40,674 nucleotides of DNA from Opitutaceae bacterium (GTDB taxonomy: Bacteria; Verrucomicrobiota; Verrucomicrobiia; Opitutales; Opitutaceae), in NCBI GenBank assembly GCA_025352845.1, contig JANXSC010000374.1, positions 1-40,674 on the forward strand, written 5' to 3'. Numbering within the stretch: position 1 is the first letter of the stretch; each line of letters opens with the position of its first letter. Under the pieces are notes generated by a model. That model was not told the origin of the DNA and did no database searches. It worked only from the letters and a program-made list of their open reading frames with translations. Of the stretch, positions 28,601-37,065 are shown one piece after another. The position numbers and the translations under genes are program-made.

Positions 28601-28891
28601 CGCGCCGTCGGCCCCGGCCTCGCGCCGTTTGGCGTGACCGGCCTGCTCGCCGATCCGCAGCTCACTGTCACACCGCTCGGCAAAGACACGCCCGTCGCGA
28701 CCAACGACAACTGGGGCGGCACCGCCACGCTCACCGCTGCGTTCGCCGCCGCCGGCGCCTTCGCCCTCCCGCTCGATAGCAAAGACGCCGTCGTCCTACT
28801 GCGCCTCCCGCCCGGCGCCTACACCGTCACCGTCTCCGGCGTCGGCGGCACCACCGGCACCGCCCTCGTCGAAATCTACGAGGTGCCGTAG
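25691..28891 (+). CDS. Large secreted delta-60 repeat / Ig-like / NHL-repeat protein (frame open further 5', see findings)
   Basis: About seven copies of xLQPDGKILVGGxFxxxxGxxRxxLARLNPDGSLDxxF, Ig-like YQWRRDGADLPGAT..., NHL-like GNIFVADTNNRTIRRITPAGVVTTLAG, two C-terminal modules ending ALAEIYDADP and ALVEIYEVP. Confidence 0.88.
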   Translation: MARSRLARLNPDGTVDSTFNPSPNTTVAALLVQPDGKILVGGGFTTIAGTTRVRLARLNPNGSLDSGFTAGADGSVYSLAVQADGKILIGGLFAIVNETPRSAIARLNADGSLDAAFNLNVTGVNVGTQQQLAAIVVQPDGKILLGGNFSQVAGQPRASLARVNPDGSLDSTFNIGTGSTSDVQTIVLQPDGKILIGGSFSLFSGQIRRGIARLNQDGSLDNTSTSGPSGVVRVIVLQPDGKFFAGGNFNAVGTVPRSRLARFNSDGTLDSAFDPDVTGAIGLSTPGIYAMVAPAPGQLVFAGTFAAVSAQPRSGIARLGSPLPSITTQPTGLFATSGANVTLTVAATGDALRYQWRRDGADLPGATQSTLSLTNLQSNAGGAFNVAVANAYGASVSSSAVVSLATPPTVAFTFSTLAGSSTAIGRVDATGAAARFDHPTGLTIDAAGIIYTVDSVSNFIRKITPAGVVTTIASQVGLGIAVDGAGNLFVADARSRIIRISPTGVFTTFAGSATAGRADGTGADAQFDTPSAVALDRVGNIFVADTNNRTIRRITPAGVVTTLAGTAGQSGSTDGVGAEARFAFPRGLALDVAGNLIVADGVSVRKVTPVGVVTTLTTAANAIGVATDPAGNTYIAEVGAHTIRRLAPDGTNTLIAGATDVSGSDDGAGATARLNSPWGLVVDSTGNLYVADNGNNTIRKGTASVLPFAITLPPAPSHSAAGASVALSVGASGGNLAYQWKKDGAIIAGATNAAFTLANPSATADMGYYSAVVTSAGTSVETASAFLSVTNPAAPGRLINVATRGLVQPGGALTPGFVLRGTGTRQLVVRGVGPTLLRFGLGGSLADPRFELAPLGGATLLTNDDWATGGSTLAASSAAVGAFPLDPLSKDAAAFTTLTPTGNGTGYTVRVTGATATDSGIALAEIYDADPLTSPVQIVNVSTRGFVGTGANALVPGFVIGGSGPLQLLIRAVGPGLAPFGVTGLLADPQLTVTPLGKDTPVATNDNWGGTATLTAAFAAAGAFALPLDSKDAVVLLRLPPGAYTVTVSGVGGTTGTALVEIYEVP

Positions 28892-29099
28892 CGCCGCGCT
28901 GAGTAGATTCGCGCCACCGAACAGTAACGCTGACTTGCCGCGCTCCGGGTTTTCGCGCAGAACGTGCTCCCCCAGCCGTTCCCGTCTTGATTCGCAACTT
29001 CCTCCCAACCTCCCGCGCGCGTCCGTTTCGCGTCCTCGCCACCTTGGCGGGGGAGGTTTCGCCACGCTCGCAACCGCTCCGCCGGTCCCGCCGCATCCG

Positions 29100-29687
29100 A
29101 TGAACTTGCTCCCCTGGCTCGTCGTCCCCGCCGCCTACCTGCTCGGCGGGGTGTCGCCCGGCTACTGGCTGGTGCGGCTCCGCACGGGTGAGGACGTGCG
29201 CACGGTCGGCAGCGGCACGACGGGCGCGACCAATACCGCGCGCGTGCTCGGCGGCGGCGGGTTCGTGCTCGTGCTCGCGCTCGATGCCGCGAAGGGCGCG
29301 GTGGCCGCCCTCGCCGCGCGTTGGGCGGGGCTCGACGGCGGCTGGGAATTTGCCGCGGCCCTCGCCGTCGTGGCGGGTCACGTGTGGCCGGTGCAACTAG
29401 GTTTCCGCGGTGGCAAGGGCCTCGGCCCGCTCCTCGGCGCATGGCTCGTGCTCGCGCCGCTCGCGATCGGCGGCTGTCTGCTCATCGGGGCCGCGGTGTG
29501 GGGTCTCACCCGGCGCCGCGTGCCCTCGGGGTTGTTCGGCGTGCTGTTGCTGCCGGGCGCGACATGGCTCGAAACCCGCTCGATGCCTGCCGCGGTTTTC
29601 ACAATGGTAACATTTGGCATTGTCGCCCTCGCCCATCGCTCGCATTTCATACCGGCCCCCAACGCCAACCCTCCTTCACCGTCATGA
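29100..29687 (+). CDS. plsY: Glycerol-3-phosphate acyltransferase PlsY
   Basis: YLLGGVSPGYWLVRLRTGEDVRTVGSGTTGATNTARVLG...LDAAKGAVAALAA...VVAGHVWPVQLGFRGGKGLGPLLGAWL. Confidence 0.92.
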   Translation: MNLLPWLVVPAAYLLGGVSPGYWLVRLRTGEDVRTVGSGTTGATNTARVLGGGGFVLVLALDAAKGAVAALAARWAGLDGGWEFAAALAVVAGHVWPVQLGFRGGKGLGPLLGAWLVLAPLAIGGCLLIGAAVWGLTRRRVPSGLFGVLLLPGATWLETRSMPAAVFTMVTFGIVALAHRSHFIPAPNANPPSPS

Positions 29688-31339
29688 ACCCCACCACCCC
29701 CACGCTGAGGATCAAGGTCGCCACGGAAGAGTGGGAGTTCGAGCAGATCCACCGGCTCAACTACCGGACCTTCGTGGAGGAGATCCCGCAGCACGCGCCC
29801 AACCCCGAGGGCCGGCTCGTCGATCGGTTTCACGCGGAGAACAAATACCTCATCGCGCTCAACGGCCGGGAGCTGGTCGGCATGGTGGCCCTGCGCGCCC
29901 AGCGGCCGTTCTCCCTCGATAGCAAGGTGCCCAATCTCGACGCCCATCTGCCCGCCGGCCGCAAGCCGATCGAGGCGCGCCTCCTCGCCGTCGTGCCCGA
30001 ATTCCGCAAGACGGCGGTCTTCGTCGAATTCTTCGAGCGCGTGGTCCGGCAGTGCCTCGACGATGGCTACGATCTCGCCGTGCTCTCGGGGACCACGCGC
30101 CAGTTGAAACTCTACCGCCACCTCGGCTGCACGCTCTTCGGCCCGCTCGTCGGCAGCGCCGGGGCGCAATACCAGCCGATGTATCTCACGTTCGAGGACT
30201 TTGGCCAGGCGACCGAGCGCAGCGCCGTTTTCCGCGATGTCCTGACCGGCGACCGCGACGCGACCCGCCCGCTCAATCTCCTGCCCGGCCCCGTGCTCAC
30301 CGCGCCCGAGGTCGATGCCGCCTTCACCGCTCCCGCGATCTCGCACCGCAGTCCGGCGTTCCTCGATCTGCTCGCCGGGCTCCGCTCGGGACTCTGCCGG
30401 CTCACCGGCGCGCGCGATGTGCAGGTGCTCGCCGGTTCCGGATCGCTCGGCACCGCGGTCGTCGCCGCGCAGCTCGCGTTGCGCACCACCACCGGGCTCG
30501 TGCTTTCCAACGGCGAATTCGGCGAACGCCTCGCCGGCGAGGCCCGCCGCGCCGGCCTGCGCTTCGACTGGATGCGGCTGCCATGGGGCGACACCTTCGA
30601 TCTCGAGCAGGTTCAGGCGTTTGTCGCCCGTGTGCCGCGCGGGGGCTGGGTGTGGTTCGTCCACCACGAGACCTCCACCGGGATCCTCAACCCCCTCGGC
30701 GAACTGAAACAACTCGCCGCCGATCACGGGCTGCACCTCTGCGTCGATTGCATCAGCTCGATCGGCGCGCTGCCCGTGGATTTGCGCGGCGTGCATCTCG
30801 CCACCGGCACGAGCGGCAAGGGCCTCGGCGCCTACCCCGGGCTCGCGCTGGTGTTTCACGACTACAACCCGCGCCCCGAGCCCGACCGACTGCCGAGCTA
30901 CATCGATCTCGGCCACTGGGCCGCGCACGCGAGCGCGCCGCATACCCACTCCTCCAACCTCATGGCCGCGCTCGCCACGGCCGTGACGCTCGCCACACCG
31001 GAGCGCATCGCGCGCATCGCCGCCAACGCCCGCTGGCTCCGCGAGGAGCTGCGCGCGCGGGGCTTCACGCTCGTCGCCCCCGATCACGCCGCGTGCCCGG
31101 CGGGCATCACGCTCGCCATCGAGGGTCCGATCACCGCGGCGCAGCTCGGCGAGGAGCTGGAGCAGCGCGGCTTCGCGCTCAACTTCCGCAGCAGCCACAT
31201 GCTCGCGCGCAACTGGATTCAGCTCTCCCTCCTCGGCGATCCGCCGCGCGCGGCCCTCGCGCGCCTGCTCCACACGCTGCGGCTGATCGTTGAGCCGGCT
31301 GCGACGCGGAACGGCGCGAGCACTCGCGTTACGCCATAG
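29684..31339 (+). CDS. Fusion: GNAT/FeeM-like N-acyltransferase + class V PLP-dependent aminotransferase
   Basis: N-term FEQIHRLNYRTFVEEIPQHAPN...DRFHAENKYLIALNGRELVGMVALR...EARLLAVVPEFRKTAVFVEF...LYRHLGC; C-term GSLGTAVVAAQLAL...HHETSTGILNPL...LCVDCISSIGALPVDL...GTSGKGLGAYPGLALVF (PLP Lys). Confidence 0.88.
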   Translation: MNPTTPTLRIKVATEEWEFEQIHRLNYRTFVEEIPQHAPNPEGRLVDRFHAENKYLIALNGRELVGMVALRAQRPFSLDSKVPNLDAHLPAGRKPIEARLLAVVPEFRKTAVFVEFFERVVRQCLDDGYDLAVLSGTTRQLKLYRHLGCTLFGPLVGSAGAQYQPMYLTFEDFGQATERSAVFRDVLTGDRDATRPLNLLPGPVLTAPEVDAAFTAPAISHRSPAFLDLLAGLRSGLCRLTGARDVQVLAGSGSLGTAVVAAQLALRTTTGLVLSNGEFGERLAGEARRAGLRFDWMRLPWGDTFDLEQVQAFVARVPRGGWVWFVHHETSTGILNPLGELKQLAADHGLHLCVDCISSIGALPVDLRGVHLATGTSGKGLGAYPGLALVFHDYNPRPEPDRLPSYIDLGHWAAHASAPHTHSSNLMAALATAVTLATPERIARIAANARWLREELRARGFTLVAPDHAACPAGITLAIEGPITAAQLGEELEQRGFALNFRSSHMLARNWIQLSLLGDPPRAALARLLHTLRLIVEPAATRNGASTRVTP

Positions 31340-31428
31340 TCGTTGTAACCGGGTCGGACCGACGCGAACTCTTTCCTTTTTTCCTGCGTCCAACGACACT
31401 CCGGATCTTCGTCCCCTTCCATTTTACC

Positions 31429-32865
31429 ATGCTTCACTCCCTCCGCTCCGCCACTCTCGTCCTGCTCGCCAGTCTCGCCCTTCCCAGCGTTGCTTCCGCC
31501 CAGACCGTTCGCACCGGCACCGTCGCCCAGCGCTATCAAGAGCTCTGCGCCACTTGCCACGGCAAAGACCTCGAGGGTGCCTCCGCGCCCACGATGCTCA
31601 AGGACGTGTGGCTGCACGGCGGCGACGACGACAGCATCGCCAAGAGCATCCGCAACGGTTTCCCGGAAAAAAGCATGCCGCCTTGGGGCGCCGCGATCCC
31701 CGAGAAGGAAATCCGCGCGATGGTCGTCTACATCCACGAGATGCGCGCGAAATACCTGCGCGAGCACACGGAGTTTCCCAAGCCCGCCGAGTCCCTCACC
31801 GTCAAGAGCCAGCTCCACGGCTACCAGCTCAACACCTGGGTCGCCGGCGTGAAGGAGCCGTGGTCCCTCGCCTTTCTCTCGCCCACGCAGGCGATCATGA
31901 CCGAGAAGCGCGGCTTCGTTTACCTCATCGACAAGGATAAGCTCGCCGAGCGCCCGCTCATTGGCGTGCCGCTCGCCGACACTGGTGGCCAGGCTGGCAT
32001 CTTCGATGTCGTCCCCCATCCCGACTACGCGAAAAACGGCTGGGTCTATTTCTCCTTCAGCGATCCGCAGACCTTCGAGGGTAATGCCGTCAGCCTCACG
32101 CGCATCATCCGCGGCAAGATTTCCAAGGAGGGCGCGCTCGTCGAGCAGCAGACGATTTTCCAGGGCAAGCTCGAGCACTACATCAAGGCCGGCGGCGTCC
32201 ACTTCGGCGGCCGCATCGCCTTCGACGGCAAAGGCTACATTTTCTTCACCATCGGCGAGCGGGGCCAGGCCATGATGGCGCAGGACACCTCCCGCCCCAA
32301 CGGCAAAGTCCACCGCCTGCACGACGACGGCCGCGTGCCCGCCGACAATCCGTTCGTCAACGACCCCAAGGCTGTCCCCTCCATCTGGAGCTACGGCCAC
32401 CGCAACCCGCAGGGCCTGGCGATTCGTCCGGCCACCGGCCAGATCTTCGACGCCGAGCACGGCCCGCGCGGCGGCGACGAACTTAACCTCGTCGAGAAGG
32501 GAAAAAACTACGGCTGGCCCATCATCACCTACGGCTTGGACTACTCCGGCGTCACCTTCCCCGGCAGCGAAGGCACCGCCAAGGCCGGCATGGAGCAACC
32601 CCTCGTCTACTGGGTGCCCTCCATCGCGCCCTGCGGAATTAATTTCTACACCGGCGACAAATTCCCGAAATGGAAGAACCAGATTTTCCTCGCCTCGCTC
32701 GTCGCCGAGGAACTCCGCCGCATCGACATCACGGACGGCAAGGTCACCGCGCAGGAAGTCCTGTTCAAGGGCCTCGGCAAAATCCGCCACGTGATCACCG
32801 GCTCGGACGGCGCCCTCTACGTCCTCCTCCCGACCCGCATCGCAAAGATCACGCCGGCGGAGTGA
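31429..32865 (+). CDS. Cytochrome c - PQQ-dependent aldose sugar dehydrogenase-type fusion
   Basis: Signal peptide; CATCHGKDLEG; KEPWSLAFLSPTQAIMTEKRGFVYLID; GGRIAFDGKGYIFFTIGERG; SYGHRNPQGLAIRPATGQIFDAEHGPRGGDELNLVEKGKNYGWP. Confidence 0.93.
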   Translation: MLHSLRSATLVLLASLALPSVASAQTVRTGTVAQRYQELCATCHGKDLEGASAPTMLKDVWLHGGDDDSIAKSIRNGFPEKSMPPWGAAIPEKEIRAMVVYIHEMRAKYLREHTEFPKPAESLTVKSQLHGYQLNTWVAGVKEPWSLAFLSPTQAIMTEKRGFVYLIDKDKLAERPLIGVPLADTGGQAGIFDVVPHPDYAKNGWVYFSFSDPQTFEGNAVSLTRIIRGKISKEGALVEQQTIFQGKLEHYIKAGGVHFGGRIAFDGKGYIFFTIGERGQAMMAQDTSRPNGKVHRLHDDGRVPADNPFVNDPKAVPSIWSYGHRNPQGLAIRPATGQIFDAEHGPRGGDELNLVEKGKNYGWPIITYGLDYSGVTFPGSEGTAKAGMEQPLVYWVPSIAPCGINFYTGDKFPKWKNQIFLASLVAEELRRIDITDGKVTAQEVLFKGLGKIRHVITGSDGALYVLLPTRIAKITPAE

Positions 32866-32920
32866 GGGCGGCGTCAGTTTCAGACGACCCGCAATTCAAC
32901 GTCCCTCCATCCCGTAGCGC

Positions 32921-33859
32921 TCAGCGGGAGGAAAAAAGCCGGGCGAGTGCTTCCGGCAGCGACGGCGTCGCGCCTGCGCAGGCACACACGTGCCGCGCGA
33001 CTTCGCCCGCGGCGCAGTTTACTTCGTCGAGTTCCATCCCGCGCAGGAAGCCGTGTGCCATCGCGGCCGTGAACGCGTCGCCGGCACCAACGGTGTCGAC
33101 GATCGTGACGGGACGCGGGTGGCACTCTGACCACTGCCCACCACGATAGAGCAGGCTGCCGCGCGCGCCGAGCGTCAGCGCCACGACGCGCAGATCGAAG
33201 CGCGCGGCGAGTGCGGCGATCTGTGCGCGGGTATCGCCGGGCAGGCCGAACATTTCCGCGAGCACGGGCAGCTCGGTGTCGTTCAGTTTTGCGACGTTGG
33301 CTAGTTGCAGCGAGCGCTCGATCACTTCGCGGGAAAAATAGTGCTGGCGGAGGTTCACGTCGAAGATGCGCAGCGCCTTCGCAGGCGCTTGCCGCACGAG
33401 ATCGAGAATGGTCGAGCGCGACGGCTCGGCACGCTGCGCAAGGCTGCCGAAACAAACCGCATCCGCCGCCTGCACGGCGCGTCGCGCGGCTGCGGTTAAT
33501 TCCAATCGATCCCACGCGACGCCCTCGTGGATCGTGAAGTCGGGCACGCCGGCGGCGTTGAGTTTCACGGTCACGGTGCCGGTCGGCGCGGTTGCGTCGA
33601 TTTGCACGAGGTCGAGCGGCAGTTGCATCGCGGCGAGCCGCGCGAGGATGTCGCGGCCCAGCGCGTCGTCGCCCACGCGTGTCACGATGCCGGCCTCCGC
33701 GCCGAGCGCGCGGGCGTGATAGGCGAAGTTGCCCGGCGCGCCGCCGAGCTGTGCGCCCGTCGGGAGCAAGTCCCAGAGGATTTCGCCGAGGCCGATGATT
33801 TTGGAGGTAATGGTTTTTCTGAGCGGCGACTTGCCAGTCGCCGATTTTTTCGTCGTCAA
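32921..33859 (-). CDS. PfkB family carbohydrate kinase (fructokinase-like)
   Basis: GLGEILWDLLPTGAQLGGAPGNFAYHARALGAE...DVNLRQHYFS...TIVDTVGAGDAFTAAMAHGFL. Confidence 0.92.
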   Translation of the reverse strand: MTTKKSATGKSPLRKTITSKIIGLGEILWDLLPTGAQLGGAPGNFAYHARALGAEAGIVTRVGDDALGRDILARLAAMQLPLDLVQIDATAPTGTVTVKLNAAGVPDFTIHEGVAWDRLELTAAARRAVQAADAVCFGSLAQRAEPSRSTILDLVRQAPAKALRIFDVNLRQHYFSREVIERSLQLANVAKLNDTELPVLAEMFGLPGDTRAQIAALAARFDLRVVALTLGARGSLLYRGGQWSECHPRPVTIVDTVGAGDAFTAAMAHGFLRGMELDEVNCAAGEVARHVCACAGATPSLPEALARLFSSR

Positions 33860-33891
33860 GATTCGACGGCTGGAAAGACGTCGCTCCGTTT

Positions 33892-35427
33892 TTACTTCGC
33901 CGGCGTGGCGGCCACAAAATTTGCCGCGTCGTCCGAACTGCCGGTGCCGGAGTATTTCGCGAATTGCGGAAACGGGAACAGTGGGCGCGTGCGGAGGACT
34001 TTGCCGGACGCATCCTTCACTTCACCGAGCAGGCGATCGAGTGCCTTGCCTTCCTCGACCCAGCGAATGAGCGCCGACTGCGTGCCGGCCGGTGTCGGGC
34101 CGGCACCACGGAAGCCGTGATCCACGCCGGGCACGAGGAAGAACCGCGCGAACTTGGCGGCCCTTTCCGCGCCGCCCATCCGTTGCTGCACCTTTTCGTA
34201 ATACTCGATCGTGCTCTGCGGCGGGATGAGCTGGTCCGCGAGCCCGTGCGTGATGATCAACTTGCCCCCGCGGTCGCGGAAGCGGGTGAGGTCGGGATCG
34301 TCGGCGCTGAAGACGGGGCCGAAGAGTTCGGCGGACTGGCCGAGGAAGAGTTCGTATTCGTCGCGCTTGAGCGAGGTGCCGTCGTAGTTCGGGTTTTGCG
34401 CAAGGAAAAATTTCATCCAGTCGAACGCGACGCCGAACGGTTTCGGCTGGAGCGGCGCGCCCTCGGTGCCCGCCACCGCGAAGAGATTCGAACCGCGGGT
34501 GTAGCCATGCCACAGGAATTTTCCGTCGCGCGTGCGTGCGCCGTCCCAGATTTTGCGCAGCACCTCGGCGTCGGCCGCCGTGAACGTCTCCTCGCCCACG
34601 GCGGTGCCGACGAGCGCCTGCGGATCCCAGATGCACCGGATCGGATCGTCGATCACGCCATCGGTCACGCCGTCGGCGGCATCGCAAGCGGCGACGGCGG
34701 CGGCGGTCGCCGCGTCGAGCTTGGCCTTGGAAACGAAGTGGTTCATCTCGCGCATGACGGCGTGCCCCCACGCGCCGCCCGGCACCATGCGCGCCCAGTT
34801 CACCGCGGGGCAGCCGGAGAAAATCCCATCGTAGTCCTCGGGGTAGCGCTGCGCCTCCATCAGCCCCTGCCGACCACCCGTGGAGCTGCCGATGAAATAG
34901 GAAAAGCGCGGTGGCTTGCCGTAGAACGCCTGCGTGAGCGCCTTGCCGACGACGGTCATCTCGTGGATGCCGAGATAGGCGTTGTCGCGGATTTCCGGCC
35001 AATTAAGCCGGCCGCTGGCGTTGAGGGCGAAACTCCCGCTGCCGCCCTCGTGACCGGTGTCGGTCGCAGCCGTGGCGAATCCCTGTGTGACCGGAACGCG
35101 CAGACTGCCGGCGTTGCCGCCGACAAAACCGCCGCCGCCGTTGCCCTGAAAACGGCCGTTCCAATTCTTCAACGGCAGCGCGACCCACACCGTCACGCGA
35201 TCTTTCGCGGGCGGATGCGTGACGATCGCGGTGATGCGAACCGAGCCTTCCTTTTCGTCCGCGACGACGGATTCGATGGTTGTGTTGGGCAGCGAAATTT
35301 TCCGCAGCGCATCGAGGGAGAGGACAGGCGCGGCGTCGGGATAGAGCGGCGCGGGTCGCTGCGCAAAGACGGTGGCGGCGAAAACAAGCGCGATGAACAG
35401 GGCGGCAATTCGGGTCGGAGTTTTCAT
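33892..35427 (-). CDS. Tannase/feruloyl esterase family protein
   Basis: NWNGRFQGNGGGGFVGG...GFATAATDTGHEGG...YFIGSSTGGRQGLMEAQRYPEDYDGIFSGCPAVNW; LIITHGLADQLIPP; PGVDHGFRGAGP. Confidence 0.93.
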   Translation of the reverse strand: MKTPTRIAALFIALVFAATVFAQRPAPLYPDAAPVLSLDALRKISLPNTTIESVVADEKEGSVRITAIVTHPPAKDRVTVWVALPLKNWNGRFQGNGGGGFVGGNAGSLRVPVTQGFATAATDTGHEGGSGSFALNASGRLNWPEIRDNAYLGIHEMTVVGKALTQAFYGKPPRFSYFIGSSTGGRQGLMEAQRYPEDYDGIFSGCPAVNWARMVPGGAWGHAVMREMNHFVSKAKLDAATAAAVAACDAADGVTDGVIDDPIRCIWDPQALVGTAVGEETFTAADAEVLRKIWDGARTRDGKFLWHGYTRGSNLFAVAGTEGAPLQPKPFGVAFDWMKFFLAQNPNYDGTSLKRDEYELFLGQSAELFGPVFSADDPDLTRFRDRGGKLIITHGLADQLIPPQSTIEYYEKVQQRMGGAERAAKFARFFLVPGVDHGFRGAGPTPAGTQSALIRWVEEGKALDRLLGEVKDASGKVLRTRPLFPFPQFAKYSGTGSSDDAANFVAATPAK

Positions 35428-37058
35428 GGGGTAAAGGATTTCATCCAGGCAAGCTGCGGCCAGCCGCGCGTGTCCACCGTCTGCGGCACGCCCGGTGTGC
35501 TGCGACCGCGCTCGATGATTTCGCGTAGTGCACGGCCGAGACGCTGCGCGATTTCTGGGTGCGCGCCGGCGAGGTTTTTCGTTTCGGCGGGATCGGCGGC
35601 GAGATCATAGAGTTGAAAGGGCGGGAGTTTTGAAAGATCGGCGGGCTCGACTGGGAGCCATTGCGAGGGCGTCGCGGTGGGCGCGCTCCAGCCGCCGGAG
35701 CCGGGGCAGAGGAGCAGTTTCCATTTCCCCTCACGGATCGCGAACTCGCCGTCGGCGGAGTGATTCACGAGTGGTGGGCGGGGCGGCGCGGATTTTTCGC
35801 CGCGCAGGTGCGCAAGGAAACTCACGCTATCCTCGGCGGCGGTGGCAGGGAGCGGCGCGCCGAGAATCTCCGCGCACGTCGCAAACAAATCGAGCTGCCC
35901 GATCGTAACGTCGCAGCGCGCGCCGACGGGTGTGACACCGGGCCAGCGCGCAATGAACGGCACGCGGTGCCCGCCCTCGAAGAGGTCGGCCTTGTAGCCG
36001 CGGCGGCCGGCGCCGGGGTCGTGGGAGATTTTTTGCAGCGCGGCGAGGCCGCCGGGCGGCGCGAAGCCGTTGTCGGCGGTGAAAATCACGAGCGTGTTTT
36101 TCGCGAGGCCGAGGCGGTCGAGCGCGGCGAGGAGGCGGCCGACATCGTCGTCGATCTGCGCGACGAAATCGCCGTAGGGCGTCGTGCCGGTCTTGCCGTC
36201 GAAACGGCCGGTCGGGAGGACGGGCGTGTGCGGCGCAGCGAGCGGGAGGTAGAGGAAAAACGGTTTGGCGTCGCGCGCGGCGGCGCGTTCGCCGAGGTAG
36301 GCGAGCGTTTTTTCGACGAGGCGCGGTTGCACTTCCTCCATGCGAAAATCGTCCGCGATGGGACCACCGCGCCAAAGTTTCGGCACGGGACTGTCGGCAA
36401 TCGTGCCGGTGGGCACGAGCGTGGCGCGGTCGCCGTCGAGCCACACGTAGGGCGGCATGTCGAGCGACGCGCTGAGGCCGAAGAACCGATCGAAGCCATG
36501 CGCGCGCGGACCACCGGCGAAGGGTTTCGTGAAATCGACGTCCTCGGGTTGCGGCCCGCGCTTCGCCCAATCGAGCCCAAGGTGCCATTTGCCAAACGCG
36601 GCGGTCGTGTAGTCATGTTGCCGGAGAAATTCCGCGACGGTGATGCGGCCGGGTTCGAGGAGTGGCGGGCTGTAACCTTGCAGGACGCCTTTTTTCAGCT
36701 TCGTGCGCCACGCGTAGCGCCCCGTGAGCAGCGCGTAGCGGCTCGGCGTGCAGAGCGACGACGCGGAGTGGGCATCGGAAAAGATCATCCCCTCGCGCGC
36801 GAGCCGGTCGAGATGCGGCGTCGGCCACTTGCACTCCGGATTCAGCGCGGCGACATCGCCGACACCCATGTCGTCGGCGAGGATGTAGAGGATGTTGGGG
36901 GCGGCGGCGCGGGCGGTGGTGGCGATGAAGAACAGCGCGAGCCACCAACCGATGCAGGAGCGAACGCGTGCAGTAAGGCGGGTCTCAGACCCGCCCTCGG
37001 GCGCTGATTTTCGGAAGGGCAGGTCGGAGACCTGCCCTACTTTGCTGAGTTTTTTCAT
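35424..37058 (-). CDS. Sulfatase (formylglycine-dependent)
   Basis: PNILYILADDMGVGDVAALNPECKWPTPHLDRLAREGMIFSDAHSASSLCTPSRYALLTGRYAWR (C-x-P-S-R); GKWHLGLDWAKRG; ATGA overlap with tannase start. Confidence 0.94.
   Translation of the reverse strand: MKKLSKVGQVSDLPFRKSAPEGGSETRLTARVRSCIGWWLALFFIATTARAAAPNILYILADDMGVGDVAALNPECKWPTPHLDRLAREGMIFSDAHSASSLCTPSRYALLTGRYAWRTKLKKGVLQGYSPPLLEPGRITVAEFLRQHDYTTAAFGKWHLGLDWAKRGPQPEDVDFTKPFAGGPRAHGFDRFFGLSASLDMPPYVWLDGDRATLVPTGTIADSPVPKLWRGGPIADDFRMEEVQPRLVEKTLAYLGERAAARDAKPFFLYLPLAAPHTPVLPTGRFDGKTGTTPYGDFVAQIDDDVGRLLAALDRLGLAKNTLVIFTADNGFAPPGGLAALQKISHDPGAGRRGYKADLFEGGHRVPFIARWPGVTPVGARCDVTIGQLDLFATCAEILGAPLPATAAEDSVSFLAHLRGEKSAPPRPPLVNHSADGEFAIREGKWKLLLCPGSGGWSAPTATPSQWLPVEPADLSKLPPFQLYDLAADPAETKNLAGAHPEIAQRLGRALREIIERGRSTPGVPQTVDTRGWPQLAWMKSFTP
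36973..37040. repeat. GTAG-hairpin / hairpin-CTAC palindromic element, copy 3, inside sulfatase reading frame
   Basis: Arms 36973-36997 and 37016-37040 reverse-complementary at 21/25; each arm internally palindromic (GGCGGGTC tca GACCCGCC; GGGCAGGTC gga GACCTGCCC). Confidence 0.8.
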
Positions 37059-37065
37059 CGGTGTC

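Noticed and set aside
29378-31399. 673-aa minus-strand ORF opposite the acyltransferase-aminotransferase fusion
   Set aside because: Antisense artefact; all recognisable motifs are on the plus strand
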